This document shows, one piece after another, positions 18,710 through 26,632 of a DNA stretch of 64,000 nt. The notes beneath the pieces are model-generated. The model searched no databases. It was not told where the DNA came from and saw nothing but the letters and a program-made list of their open reading frames with translations. The stretch is from Nocardia nova NBRC 15556 (GTDB lineage Bacteria; Actinomycetota; Actinomycetes; Mycobacteriales; Mycobacteriaceae): the NCBI RefSeq assembly GCF_001613005.1, contig NZ_BDBN01000005.1, positions 62,001 through 126,000 of the forward strand, written 5' to 3'. Numbering within the stretch: the stretch's first letter is position 1; each line of letters starts with the position of its first letter. Position numbers and translations under genes: made by a program.

Positions 18710-19540
18710 CTAGGCCGGTTCCTCGGCGGTGCCGTCGAGACCGCGACGCTCGCCCGGCGACGACAACTCGCCCGCGGGCCATTCGGCGCTGATACTGCCC
18801 TTCCACTGTGGCTGGCGGCGGTCGCGAAACGCCGCCATGCCCTCGGCCGCGTCCACGCTCTTGCCGACGAAGCCGTGCAGCTCGGATTCCAGCCGGCCGA
18901 CCGCCTCGGGGCTCATCCCCAGGCCCTCCCAGAGCAACCGTTTGGTCAGAGCGGTCGGCAGCGGCGCGGAACCGGCCGCCAGGTCGTGCGCCACGGCCAA
19001 GGCGGTCGGCAGTACCTCGCCCGCCGGCAGACTGCTGTTGGCCACGCCCATCTGGCGCGCTTCCTCACCGTCGAAGGTGCGGCCGGTGAGCATGATGTCG
19101 GCGGCGTTGGCCATTCCCGCCAGCCGCGGCAGTGTCCAGTGCGCGTAGCCGTCGGCCATCGCGCCGCGACGCACCTGATTCAGCCCGTATACGGCATCGG
19201 TGGCCATGTATCGCAGATCGCACTGCAGGGCCAGCGACAGCCCGATCCCCACGGCATGCCCGTTCACGGCCGCGATCACCGGCTTGCGGATCTGCCACGG
19301 CGGCGGATCGATCGTGCCGCGCACGTCACCGACGCGGGCGGACAGATCGGCGCCCGCGCAGAACGCGGGCGGCGTCCCGGTGATCACCACCGCCCGAATC
19401 GCGTCCTCGGTATCGCAGCGCCGCAGCGCGGTCCCGAGCTCCACCGCCATCGTGGGCGTCATGGCGTTCTGCTGCGCGGGACGGTTGAGCGTGAGTACGG
19501 CGACACCGGCGGACACATCGACCTGCAGTTCCGAACTCAT
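18710..19540 (-). CDS. Enoyl-CoA hydratase/isomerase family protein
   Basis: A 276-residue crotonase-fold protein. The CoA-binding and oxyanion parts are LNRPAQQNAMT, FCAGADLS and AAVNGHAVGIGLSLALQCDLRY. At the two catalytic Glu positions of hydratases, Glu is not evident in NQVRRGAMADGYAHWTLPR, so the reaction (hydratase, isomerase or other) is open. The C-terminus ends in a Glu/Arg-rich tail. Downstream of an acyl-CoA dehydrogenase gene on the same strand but with its own leaderless promoter. Confidence 0.82.
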   Translation of the reverse strand: MSSELQVDVSAGVAVLTLNRPAQQNAMTPTMAVELGTALRRCDTEDAIRAVVITGTPPAFCAGADLSARVGDVRGTIDPPPWQIRKPVIAAVNGHAVGIGLSLALQCDLRYMATDAVYGLNQVRRGAMADGYAHWTLPRLAGMANAADIMLTGRTFDGEEARQMGVANSSLPAGEVLPTALAVAHDLAAGSAPLPTALTKRLLWEGLGMSPEAVGRLESELHGFVGKSVDAAEGMAAFRDRRQPQWKGSISAEWPAGELSSPGERRGLDGTAEEPA

Positions 19541-19546
19541 GCGACG

Positions 19547-19552
19547 ATCCTA
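19547..19552 (-). promoter_or_regulatory. -10 element of a leaderless promoter (enoyl-CoA hydratase)
   Basis: TAGGAT on the minus strand, six bases before the ATG at 19540. Confidence 0.5.
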
Positions 19553-19595
19553 GGTTTGGGTGATCTTTCCCGACCACCTTACTGGCTGTGTTATC

Positions 19596-19620
19596 TGCCT
19601 CCGCTTCGCTGCGGCGGGGT
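19596..19620 (+). repeat. Copy of the dispersed GC-rich 25-bp repeat
   Basis: GCCTCCGCTTCGCTGCGGCG resembles the units at 40056-40136, with the same CCTCCGCTTCGCT core and GGCGGGG end. Confidence 0.45.
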
Positions 19621-19670
19621 GAACGGCTCATAGACGTACGCCTTGACAGATGGCAGCAGGCGCAGGACCG

Positions 19671-20843
19671 CTATCCCCGCAACACTTGGCGGCCGATCGC
19701 GTACTTGTGGACCTCGGTGGGGCCGTCGTAGAGGCGGAAGGCGCGCATATCGCGGAAGATCATCTCGACCACGGTTTCGTCGCTGATGCCGATGCCGCCG
19801 AGGACCTGGACGCAGCGGTCGGCGACCTTGAACAGTTCCTCGGACACATACGATTTGGCCATCGAACTCTCGTGGCGAGCCTTGTGGCCCTGGTCCATCA
19901 ACCAGCAGGCGTGCCAGATGGTCAGGCGGCACTGGTGCAGGGCGATCTCGTTGTCGGCGAGCATGAAGGACACGCCCTCGTGCTCGCCGATCGGCTTGCC
20001 GAAGGCCGTGCGGGTCTTGGCGTGTTCGACGGCGATGCTCTGGGCGCGTTCGGCGGCGCCGAGCCAGCGCATGCAGTGGGTGAGGCGGGCGGGGGCCAGT
20101 CGCAGCTGGGCGTAGCGCAGCGCCTGGCCGCTCTCTCCCAGCAGCGACTCCTTGGGCAGGATCAGATTCTCGAAGCGCACGACGCCGTGGCCGCCGACGT
20201 AGTTGCGGTCCATCGTGTTCATGGTTCGCTCGATGACGATTCCGGGCGCGTCCCCCTCGGTGAGGAACAGGGTCGGGCCCGCGGGGAGGTGGTCGTTGTC
20301 CTCGAGTTTCGCCATGATGATCCACGTCTTGGCCCCGTCGGCCCCGGTGATCAGCCATTTGCGGCCGTTGACGGTGAAGTTCTCGCCGTCGAAGGTGGCG
20401 GTGGTGGCGAGCTGGCCGGGATCGGATCCGGCGCCGCCCGGCTCGGTCATCGCGAAGACCGAGCGCTGACGGCCGTCGATCACCGGCATCAGGAAGCGGT
20501 CGACCTGCTCGGTGTCGGCGACCTTGGACAGTAGGAACATGTTGCCCTCGTCGGGCGCGGCGCAGTTCATCGCGACCGGTCCCAGCGTGGACCACCCGGC
20601 GGCCTCGTACAGCACGGCCTGTTCGACGTGGGTGAGCCCGCGGCCGCCGAGTGCCTCGGGCGCCTGGATGGTGAGCAGCTTCTCGGCCCGCGCCAATTCG
20701 ACCAATTCCTGGCGCAGATCGTCGTTGGGCCCGTGCGCGGTCAGGCGGGGGTCGCGCTCGAACGGAACGATCTTGTCGATGACGAACCGGCGGATGCGGT
20801 CACGTTCGGCGGCGAGGTCGGCGGGTATCGAGAAGTTAATCAT
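19671..20843 (-). CDS. Acyl-CoA dehydrogenase (ACAD10/11-like group)
   Basis: A 390-residue FAD enzyme of fatty-acid or related acyl-CoA oxidation. FAD contacts include FAMTEPGGAGSD and WLITGADGAKTW; the C-terminal domain has RTAFGKPIGEHEGVSFMLAD and QVLGGIGISDE. At the catalytic-base position near the end the sequence is LYDGPTEVHKYAIGR, with Asp373 where medium-chain dehydrogenases have Glu; this Asp form is known in the ACAD10/11 group. The start ATG 20843 (MINFSIPADL) is at the family-typical place. Substrate not predictable. No KstR box was seen upstream. Confidence 0.88.
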   Translation of the reverse strand: MINFSIPADLAAERDRIRRFVIDKIVPFERDPRLTAHGPNDDLRQELVELARAEKLLTIQAPEALGGRGLTHVEQAVLYEAAGWSTLGPVAMNCAAPDEGNMFLLSKVADTEQVDRFLMPVIDGRQRSVFAMTEPGGAGSDPGQLATTATFDGENFTVNGRKWLITGADGAKTWIIMAKLEDNDHLPAGPTLFLTEGDAPGIVIERTMNTMDRNYVGGHGVVRFENLILPKESLLGESGQALRYAQLRLAPARLTHCMRWLGAAERAQSIAVEHAKTRTAFGKPIGEHEGVSFMLADNEIALHQCRLTIWHACWLMDQGHKARHESSMAKSYVSEELFKVADRCVQVLGGIGISDETVVEMIFRDMRAFRLYDGPTEVHKYAIGRQVLRG

Positions 20844-20968
20844 GATTCACCTTATGGTCGGGGCCTGAGTGGAGCATACGTCGCCTCCCCACCGAGACTG
20901 AAGGCGATTGCCCGCAACTGCCGGACCTCGGGTCTCCCTTCGCCCGGACCCACGCGCAGGCGATCCGA

Positions 20969-21718
20969 TCAACCCACGTTTTCGTGCAGAAACCGTTCGA
21001 CTTCGGCGCGATAGACAGCGGGCTGATCGTCGTGGACGAGATGTCCGGCGGCACCGACGACCACATGGCGCACACCCGCCCGAGCGGCCGCCATCTCCCG
21101 CATCTGACCTGGCGGCGTGATCGTGTATTCGCCCTCGATCAGCAGGGTCGGCACGCGCACCGCGGCCCATTCGGCCCAGAAATCGCGGGTGCCCCACTCC
21201 TCGGAGATGTCGCGGAAGGTCGCGACCGAACCGTGCAACCGGTAGCCGTCCCGGCCGCGCGTGAACGAGTTGAGGAAGTAGCGCCCGGCGACCGGGCCGA
21301 AAGAGTCCAGTACCGCGTCGGCGTCGGGGAACGGTTGCGGCCAGGCCTCGATCATCTCCGCCCAGTGCCGCGCGGTGCGCCCGCGGAAATCGGGCGCCAT
21401 ATCCTCGACCACCAGCGCCCGGACCCGCTCCGGGTGCGCGGCCGCGAACATCCACCCGTGCAGTCCGCCCATCGAATGGCCGATCACCACCATCGGTTCC
21501 GATATCGCGGCGGTCGCGGCGGCCAGATCGGCGACGAATGCCTCGGTGGTGAGCTCCGGCGGGGCCGGCCGGCCGTGCCCAGCGGCGTCGAAGGAGTGGA
21601 CATGGCCGAATTCGCGCAGCCACGGCACCTGACCCGCCCAGGTCCGCGCGCTGCCCATCAATCCGTGCAGCAGCAGAATCGGCACCCCGGTGCCACCCTC
21701 GTCGTACAACATCGGCAC
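20969..21718 (-). CDS. Alpha/beta hydrolase, Rv3591c-like
   Basis: A 249-residue alpha/beta hydrolase without a signal peptide. HGLMGSARTW supplies the oxyanion region, GHSMGG the nucleophile Ser, and GAAGHLVHDDQP the catalytic His; Glu or Asp near LLIEGEYTI is the likely acid. Substrate unknown. It is divergent from mhuD with 38 bases between starts, the arrangement of Rv3591c and mhuD (Rv3592) in M. tuberculosis. Confidence 0.85.
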   Translation of the reverse strand: MPMLYDEGGTGVPILLLHGLMGSARTWAGQVPWLREFGHVHSFDAAGHGRPAPPELTTEAFVADLAAATAAISEPMVVIGHSMGGLHGWMFAAAHPERVRALVVEDMAPDFRGRTARHWAEMIEAWPQPFPDADAVLDSFGPVAGRYFLNSFTRGRDGYRLHGSVATFRDISEEWGTRDFWAEWAAVRVPTLLIEGEYTITPPGQMREMAAARAGVRHVVVGAAGHLVHDDQPAVYRAEVERFLHENVG

Positions 21719-21744
21719 CGACGATACGTGCCGCGCGGTGGGAT

Positions 21745-21750
21745 TAGCCT
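21745..21750 (+). promoter_or_regulatory. -10 element of a leaderless promoter (mhuD)
   Basis: TAGCCT six bases before the mhuD ATG. No full IdeR box is recognisable around it. Confidence 0.45.
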
Positions 21751-21756
21751 GTGCTC

Positions 21757-22071
21757 ATGGCTGTTGTAAAGATCAATGCGATCGAGGTTCCCGAGGGAGC
21801 CGGACCCGAACTCGAGAAGCGCTTCGCCCATCGGGCGCACGCGGTGGAGAATTCTCCCGGCTTCCTGGGCTTCCAGTTGCTGCGCCCGGTCGCCGGTGAC
21901 AACCGGTATTTCGTTGTGACGCAGTGGGATTCGGAGGAGTCGTTCGCCGCGTGGCGAGACGGACCGGCCAAGGAGGCGCATGCCGGCCAGGCCCGCCAGC
22001 CGGTCGCCACGGGCGCCTCGCTGCTGGAATTCGAGGTGGTCCTCGACGTCGCGGCGAAGCCCGCTCAGTAG
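21757..22071 (+). CDS. mhuD: Heme-degrading monooxygenase MhuD
   Basis: A 104-residue IsdG/MhuD-type enzyme that opens the heme ring to release iron. The sequence VVKINAIEVPEGAGPELE and the middle stretch up to GFLGFQLLRPV are almost the same as remembered M. tuberculosis MhuD. With ATG 21757 as start, Asn7, Trp66 and His75 (the heme ligand) fall at the same numbers as in that enzyme, which fixes the start; the in-frame ATG at 21751 is rejected. In M. tuberculosis the products are mycobilins with the meso-carbon kept as aldehyde. Confidence 0.93.
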   Translation: MAVVKINAIEVPEGAGPELEKRFAHRAHAVENSPGFLGFQLLRPVAGDNRYFVVTQWDSEESFAAWRDGPAKEAHAGQARQPVATGASLLEFEVVLDVAAKPAQ

Positions 22072-22081
22072 TTTCTCGCCG

Positions 22082-22110
22082 CACCCGGTGGTCGGTCCGA
22101 CCACCGGGTG
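22082..22110. terminator. Bidirectional terminator hairpin between mhuD and osmC
   Basis: CACCCGGTGGTCGG pairs perfectly with CCGACCACCGGGTG. It sits 11 bases after the mhuD stop and 22 bases from the convergent osmC stop. Confidence 0.75.
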
Positions 22111-22131
22111 AGGTGCGCCGGTCGCCCCGGC

Positions 22132-22575
22132 TCAGCTTTCGAGGGCGGCGTCGAGTTCGATCGTCTCGACGCCGGCCAGAGCCTTGCTGACCGGGCAACC
22201 GGCCTTGGCGGTCTGGGCGGCCTGCTCGAAGCCGCCGGCGTCGATACCCGAGACCCGGCCGCGCACGGTCAGCTTGATCGCCGAGATGCGGAAACCGCCC
22301 GCGGGATCCGGGCCGAGCGTCACATCGGCATTCACGTCCAGGCTTTCGATGGTGCCGCCGGCAGCGCCGATCTGACCGGACAGCGCCATCGCGTAGCAGG
22401 ACGAATGCGCGGCCGCGATCAGTTCCTCGGGGCTGGTGGTGCCCTCGGCGGTATCGGCGGTGCGCTTCGGGAACGAGACGTCGAATTTGCCGACACCGGA
22501 ACTGGCCAGGTCGACCTGTCCGGAACCGTCCTGCAAGCCACCGGTCCATGCGGTACGCGCGCTGCGTGTAGGCAT
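22132..22575 (-). CDS. osmC: OsmC-family peroxiredoxin
   Basis: A 147-residue protein that should reduce organic hydroperoxides with two redox Cys, in HSSCYAMAL and KAGCPVSKAL. Other family markers are TSPEELIAAAH and the strand-rich N-terminus (RTAWTGGLQDGSGQ). The start is ATG 22575 (MPTRSARTAW), which follows GAAAGGA; an in-frame start at 22644 would add 23 atypical residues. Its convergent neighbour mhuD releases iron from heme, but no operon link exists. Confidence 0.9.
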   Translation of the reverse strand: MPTRSARTAWTGGLQDGSGQVDLASSGVGKFDVSFPKRTADTAEGTTSPEELIAAAHSSCYAMALSGQIGAAGGTIESLDVNADVTLGPDPAGGFRISAIKLTVRGRVSGIDAGGFEQAAQTAKAGCPVSKALAGVETIELDAALES

Positions 22576-22689
22576 CGCTGTCCTTTCGTCGAGTGAGAAT
22601 GAGCCGTCGCGATCGAACCTACTCGCCGCGCGCGCTCGACTCACCGCTGTCCGGCCCGGCGCGATTCCGGCGGGACGCCGCGGCGCTGT

Positions 22690-23538
22690 TCACGCCATAT
22701 CGCGGCGCACCATCAGTGCCACTGTGCCGCAGGCGAATACCGCGATGTACACCGCCAGCACGACGAACGACGCCGGTCGGGACAGGATGTCCAGGACGCC
22801 CGGCGTCGCCGTGCCGCCCACGGTGCGCATGGCCCCGGCCGCCGAACCCGCCGCGGTCCCCGGCAGATGGTCGGTGAGCGCCCGGACAGGCGAGAAGATC
22901 GACGCGACACCGCGCAGCAGATTCTCCACGACGAGCACCCACACCAGGCCCAGGCCCACCGCCAGCGCCGGACCACGGGCGATCGCCGCGATCAGCGCGC
23001 CGGCCAGCGTCCACATACCGAGGATCACCACGCCGGTCGCGAGACCGAGCAGGGTGTGCGCGGCTGTCGGCAGCGTCGGCGTCCGATGCTCGGCGGCCCC
23101 GATCATCGCGGCCACCCCGGTATCCACCACGAACGCCGCACCGACCAGGCCCACCACCACGCTCATCAGGGAAACCACGGTTCCGCCGACCACCGCACGA
23201 CGCGAGGGTCCCTGGGTGAAAACGGTTTTCCAACTGCCCCAGCCGTATCCGCTTCCCACCACCAGCGCGCCCAGGACGAGCATGAGCGCACCGCCGAACA
23301 TCGCCATGCCCTGGGTGAACACCTCCGGCACGGCCGCGGGCAGCATCAACTGCAACAGCACCTCGCGCGGCTGCCCGTTCGACATCCGGGAACTGCTGCC
23401 CGAGGTGTAGGCCAGATAGTTGAACAGATACGCGAAAACGAGATTCAGCGCGATCCAGGTGCCGAGCACGATCCAGAACGCGGGCCACTTCCGCAGCCGT
23501 GCGAATTCGGCCCTGGTGCAGGCCACTACGTCGTTCAT
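22690..23538 (-). CDS. ABC-2 type transporter permease
   Basis: A 282-residue membrane protein with about six hydrophobic segments and the layout of BcrB/LanG-like ABC-2 permeases: N-terminal amphipathic start (CTRAEFARLRKWPAFWIVLGTW), a large loop, then pairs of helices. It should form an exporter with the ATPase gene that overlaps its start by four bases (ATGA). Substrate unknown; antibiotic or lipid export or bacteriocin-type self-protection are common for this class beside a LiaRS/NarL two-component system. Confidence 0.83.
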   Translation of the reverse strand: MNDVVACTRAEFARLRKWPAFWIVLGTWIALNLVFAYLFNYLAYTSGSSSRMSNGQPREVLLQLMLPAAVPEVFTQGMAMFGGALMLVLGALVVGSGYGWGSWKTVFTQGPSRRAVVGGTVVSLMSVVVGLVGAAFVVDTGVAAMIGAAEHRTPTLPTAAHTLLGLATGVVILGMWTLAGALIAAIARGPALAVGLGLVWVLVVENLLRGVASIFSPVRALTDHLPGTAAGSAAGAMRTVGGTATPGVLDILSRPASFVVLAVYIAVFACGTVALMVRRDMA

Positions 23539-24527
23539 CGGTGCTCCTGTTTCGTCATCTCGAAAAACACTTCCTCCAGCGACTTTTCGTCGGTGCGCAG
23601 TTCCAGCAGATCCGCGCCGGATGCGATCACCGCGCGCGCCACCTCGGGCGCCATTGCCCTGCCGGCATCGACTCTGATGCCGGCGGCGGTCGGTAACGCA
23701 CGGTGTTCGCCCACCACCCGGCGCACCGCCGGATAGGCCTTCTCCATCGGCTCGGCGCGCACGAGAAGTGTCGCCGCACCGCGTAATTGGCTCACGGTCG
23801 ATTCGGTGAGCAACCTCCCGCCGGAGATGACGCCGACCCGATCGCAGATTTCCTGCACCTCGCTGAGCAGATGCGAGGAGAGCACGACGGTGTGCCCGTC
23901 GGCGGCCAAACCGGTCACCAGTTCTCGCATTTCGGCCATTCCGGCCGGGTCCAGACCGTTGGTCGGCTCGTCGAGAATGAGCAGATCCGGGTTGCCGAGC
24001 AGGGCCGCGCCGACACCGAGGCGCTGCTTCATGCCGAGCGAGTAGGTGCGGAACCGATCGCCTGCCCGGTCGGCGAGTCCGACTCGCGCCAGGATCTCGT
24101 CCACCTCGGCGAATCGGTCGCGAGGCCGGGAACCGGCGGTGCGCTCGGTCAGGTGGTAGCGGGCCAGCACGCGCAGGTTGTCGCGGCCGGACAGGTACGG
24201 ATAGAAGCCGGGCCCTTCGATCAGAACGCCGATGCGCCGCAACGACTCCCGTTCGCCCGGATTCAGGCCCAGCACCGTCGCGGTACCGGAGGTCGGCGCG
24301 ATCAGCCCGACGAGCATCCGCAGCGTCGTCGTCTTACCGGCGCCGTTGGGGCCGAGAAATCCGTAGATCTCGCCGCGGCGCACGGTCATGGAGACGGCGT
24401 CGACTGCCGTGTGGTCGCCGTACTTCTTGGTGAGAGACTCGGTAACCACGACCTCGGTGGCGCTGGCCCGGGTCCGCGTGACCGTGCCGGGGAGTTCGCC
24501 GGCCGGATCGGCATTCGATCTGTTCAT
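23535..24527 (-). CDS. ABC transporter ATP-binding protein (drug/antibiotic exporter type)
   Basis: A 330-residue ATPase: Walker A GPNGAGKTT, Q-loop region GVLIEGPGFYPYLSGRDNL, signature YSLGMKQRLGVGAAL, Walker B LLILDEPTNGLDP and H-switch LSSHLLSEV. The C-terminal 90 residues match the regulatory extension of BcrA-like ATPases (SLEEVFFEMT). ATG 24527 (MNRSNADPAGE) gives a 25-residue hydrophilic lead-in. It diverges from the histidine kinase gene over 126 bases, suggesting that the two-component system controls the exporter. Confidence 0.88.
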   Translation of the reverse strand: MNRSNADPAGELPGTVTRTRASATEVVVTESLTKKYGDHTAVDAVSMTVRRGEIYGFLGPNGAGKTTTLRMLVGLIAPTSGTATVLGLNPGERESLRRIGVLIEGPGFYPYLSGRDNLRVLARYHLTERTAGSRPRDRFAEVDEILARVGLADRAGDRFRTYSLGMKQRLGVGAALLGNPDLLILDEPTNGLDPAGMAEMRELVTGLAADGHTVVLSSHLLSEVQEICDRVGVISGGRLLTESTVSQLRGAATLLVRAEPMEKAYPAVRRVVGEHRALPTAAGIRVDAGRAMAPEVARAVIASGADLLELRTDEKSLEEVFFEMTKQEHR

Positions 24528-24640
24528 ATCTCGACCATCCGCTTCGACCCGCGCCGACACATCCGCCGGGGCGCCCGGCTCGGCGTACGTATCTGGACGT
24601 AATTCGCGGCGCGCGGGCTCGTGCGGCGACGCGGCGGGGT

Positions 24641-24646
24641 TACCGT
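24641..24646 (+). promoter_or_regulatory. -10 element of a leaderless promoter (histidine kinase)
   Basis: TACCGT seven bases before GTG 24654, the same arrangement as before the gene at 9261. It favours GTG 24654 over the in-frame GTG 24621. Confidence 0.4.
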
Positions 24647-24653
24647 TCGAACT

Positions 24654-25865
24654 GTGCAGTCGAGTAAACGGCCCGGCGCCCGGGATGTGCTGCTGTGCGT
24701 CGTCGTGGCCGTCGTCCAGCTGGGCGGCGGGCATGCGGCGAATGCGCATCAGTCCGGCGTGCGTCCACTGGATGCGCTGGGATATGCGCTGCTGGTGGCC
24801 GGCCCGCTGCTGTTGACGATGCGCGCGAGGTATCCCCGGGCGGTCTTCGTGGGCGTGCTCGCGGTCACCGTCGCCTATCTGCTGGTCGGCTACGGTTACG
24901 GGCCGGTCTTCGTATCGCTGGTCATCGCCTTCCTGACCGCGACCTCGCGCGGCTCCCGCTGGTACACCTATCCGCTGGTGCCGCTGGGATTCCTGCTGAT
25001 GGTGTGGCCGGTGCCCGCGCTGCGCGGCCACGGGCCCGGGGGCTGGCCGGTCGTCGGCATCCTGGCCTGGCTCGTGGTGCTGATCGCGATCGCCGAGGGC
25101 ATCCGGCAGCGGCGTTCGGCGCTGATCGCGCGGCGGCAGCGCGTCGAGGCTGCCCGGCGCAACCGGGAAGCCGAGCGTGCCCGTGAACTGGCCGAGCGCG
25201 AACAGCGCGCGGCCCAGGAACGGCTGGCCATCGCGCGCGAACTGCACGATGTGCTCGCCCACAGCCTGTCGCTGATCAATGTCCAGTCGTCGGTGGCGCT
25301 GGAACTGCTCGACCGCAAACCCGAACAGGCCGCGACCGCCCTTTCTGCGATCAAAGAGGTCAGCCGCGATGCGCTCGGCGAGGTGCACAGTCTGCTGCGC
25401 TCGATCCGCGCCGGCGCGGAAACCGTTGCGGCGCCGACCAGCCCGGCGGTCGGCATCGGCGACCTGGAATCATTGCTGGCTCCGATGCGCGCCGCCGGCA
25501 CCCCGGTCCACACCCGCATTTCCGGCACACCGCGCCGGGTGCCGGTGGTGGTCGACGTCGCCGCCGCCCGCATCGTGCAGGAATCGCTGACCAATGTGCT
25601 GCGGCATGCGCCCGGCGCGGAAGCGACCGTGGCTGTGGCTTATTCGCCGAGCGAGCTGTGCATCACTGTGGACAACGAGCGCTCCCCGAATTCTCCACAG
25701 TCGTCCACAACCGGTGGCGGGAACGGAATTCCGGGCATGATCGAACGCGCCCGCGCACTGGGTGGCGAGCTCTCGGCAGCACCGCGGCCGGACGGCGGGT
25801 TCGCCGTGCGGGCCCGGCTGCCGATTCCGGATCGGCCGGACGCCGGCCTACAGGAGGTGTCGTGA
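24654..25865 (+). CDS. Sensor histidine kinase (NarL/DesK, HisKA_3 type)
   Basis: A 403-residue membrane kinase. Four to five hydrophobic helices occupy roughly residues 10-150, then a basic coiled-coil region (RRQRVEAARRNREAERA), the HisKA_3 phosphoacceptor His in RELHDVLAHSLSLI and an ATPase domain with the N-box VQESLTNVLRHAPG and G-box GGGNGIPGMIERA. No extracytoplasmic sensor domain, so it may sense membrane state or the transporter itself. It overlaps the response regulator by GTGA. Confidence 0.88.
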   Translation: MQSSKRPGARDVLLCVVVAVVQLGGGHAANAHQSGVRPLDALGYALLVAGPLLLTMRARYPRAVFVGVLAVTVAYLLVGYGYGPVFVSLVIAFLTATSRGSRWYTYPLVPLGFLLMVWPVPALRGHGPGGWPVVGILAWLVVLIAIAEGIRQRRSALIARRQRVEAARRNREAERARELAEREQRAAQERLAIARELHDVLAHSLSLINVQSSVALELLDRKPEQAATALSAIKEVSRDALGEVHSLLRSIRAGAETVAAPTSPAVGIGDLESLLAPMRAAGTPVHTRISGTPRRVPVVVDVAAARIVQESLTNVLRHAPGAEATVAVAYSPSELCITVDNERSPNSPQSSTTGGGNGIPGMIERARALGGELSAAPRPDGGFAVRARLPIPDRPDAGLQEVS

Positions 25866-26527
25866 ACGAGATCCGCGTCCTGGTCGCCGACGACCAGGCT
25901 CTGGTTCGCGCGGGATTCGCCGCGCTGCTGGACGCCCAGGACGGCATCGAGGTCGTCGGGGAGGCCGGCGACGGCGACCAGGCCCTGCGGATGACCCGGG
26001 AGCTGCATCCCGATGTGGTGCTGATGGATGTCCGCATGCCGGTCCTCGACGGCCTGTCGGCCACCCGCGAGATCGCCGCCGACCCCGGCCTGTCCGAGGT
26101 GAAGGTCGTGGTACTCACCACCTTCGAACTCGACGAATACGTCTTCGAAGCCGTGCGCGCGGGCGCCACCGGGTTCCTGGTCAAACACACCGAACCCGCG
26201 GATCTGGTGAAGGCGGTGCGCGTGGTGGCCGCCGGGGACGCGCTGCTCTCGCCCAGCGTCACCCGCCGCCTGGTCGCCGAATTCGCCACCCACGCCAAAC
26301 CCGCGCCCGCCGCGGCGCTGTCGGAGCTCACCGATCGGGAGCGCGAGGTGATGGCGCTGGTCGCGGAAGGGCTCACCAATGCCGAAATCGGCCGGCGCCT
26401 CTTCATGAGCCCCGCCACCGCTCGCACTCACGTGAGCCGAATCCTGGTGAAACTCAACGCCCGTGATCGAACGCAACTCGTGGTCCTTGCCTACGAGTCG
26501 GGGGTGGTCCGCCCCGGCTGGCAGTAA
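25862..26527 (+). CDS. NarL/LuxR-type response regulator
   Basis: A 221-residue regulator. The receiver has the acidic pocket DDQ, the phosphorylated Asp in VLMDVRMPVLDG and Lys in GFLVKHTEP; the C-terminal LuxR helix-turn-helix is LTDREREVMALVAEGLTNAEIGRRL then SPATARTHVSRIL. GTG 25862 lies within the end of the kinase gene (GTGA) and follows AGGAGG. It is probably the partner of the kinase and may control the divergent ABC exporter. Confidence 0.92.
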   Translation: MNEIRVLVADDQALVRAGFAALLDAQDGIEVVGEAGDGDQALRMTRELHPDVVLMDVRMPVLDGLSATREIAADPGLSEVKVVVLTTFELDEYVFEAVRAGATGFLVKHTEPADLVKAVRVVAAGDALLSPSVTRRLVAEFATHAKPAPAAALSELTDREREVMALVAEGLTNAEIGRRLFMSPATARTHVSRILVKLNARDRTQLVVLAYESGVVRPGWQ

Positions 26528-26551
26528 TTCGGGGTCGGTCGCGGCTCCGGG

Positions 26552-26632
26552 TCAGCGACCGAATTCCGCGGCCACCGGGATCACCTCGCGCCCGAGCACC
26601 TCCAGGGACGTCAGCTCGTCGACGCCGCCACC
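26552..26632 (-). other. Orphan C-terminal tail of the LLM oxidoreductase in a shifted frame
   Basis: Directly after the truncated LLM reading frame, the minus strand in a neighbouring frame encodes GGGVDELTSLEVLGREVIPV and AAEFGR, then a stop at 26552. VDELxSLExLGREVIP is the usual C-terminus of this family, so a single-base loss near 26630 seems to have separated it. Confidence 0.65.

Noticed and set aside
21733-21757. IdeR iron box before mhuD
   Set aside because: TTAGCCTGTGCTCA resembles only part of the IdeR consensus; it is better explained as a -10 plus leaderless start.
24640-24662. LexA (SOS) box before the histidine kinase
   Set aside because: TTCGAACTGTGCAG lacks the second half-site of the mycobacterial SOS box.
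23535-25388. 617-codon minus-strand frame covering the histidine kinase
   Set aside because: Only the part from 24527 downstream is the ATPase; the rest is antisense to the kinase gene.
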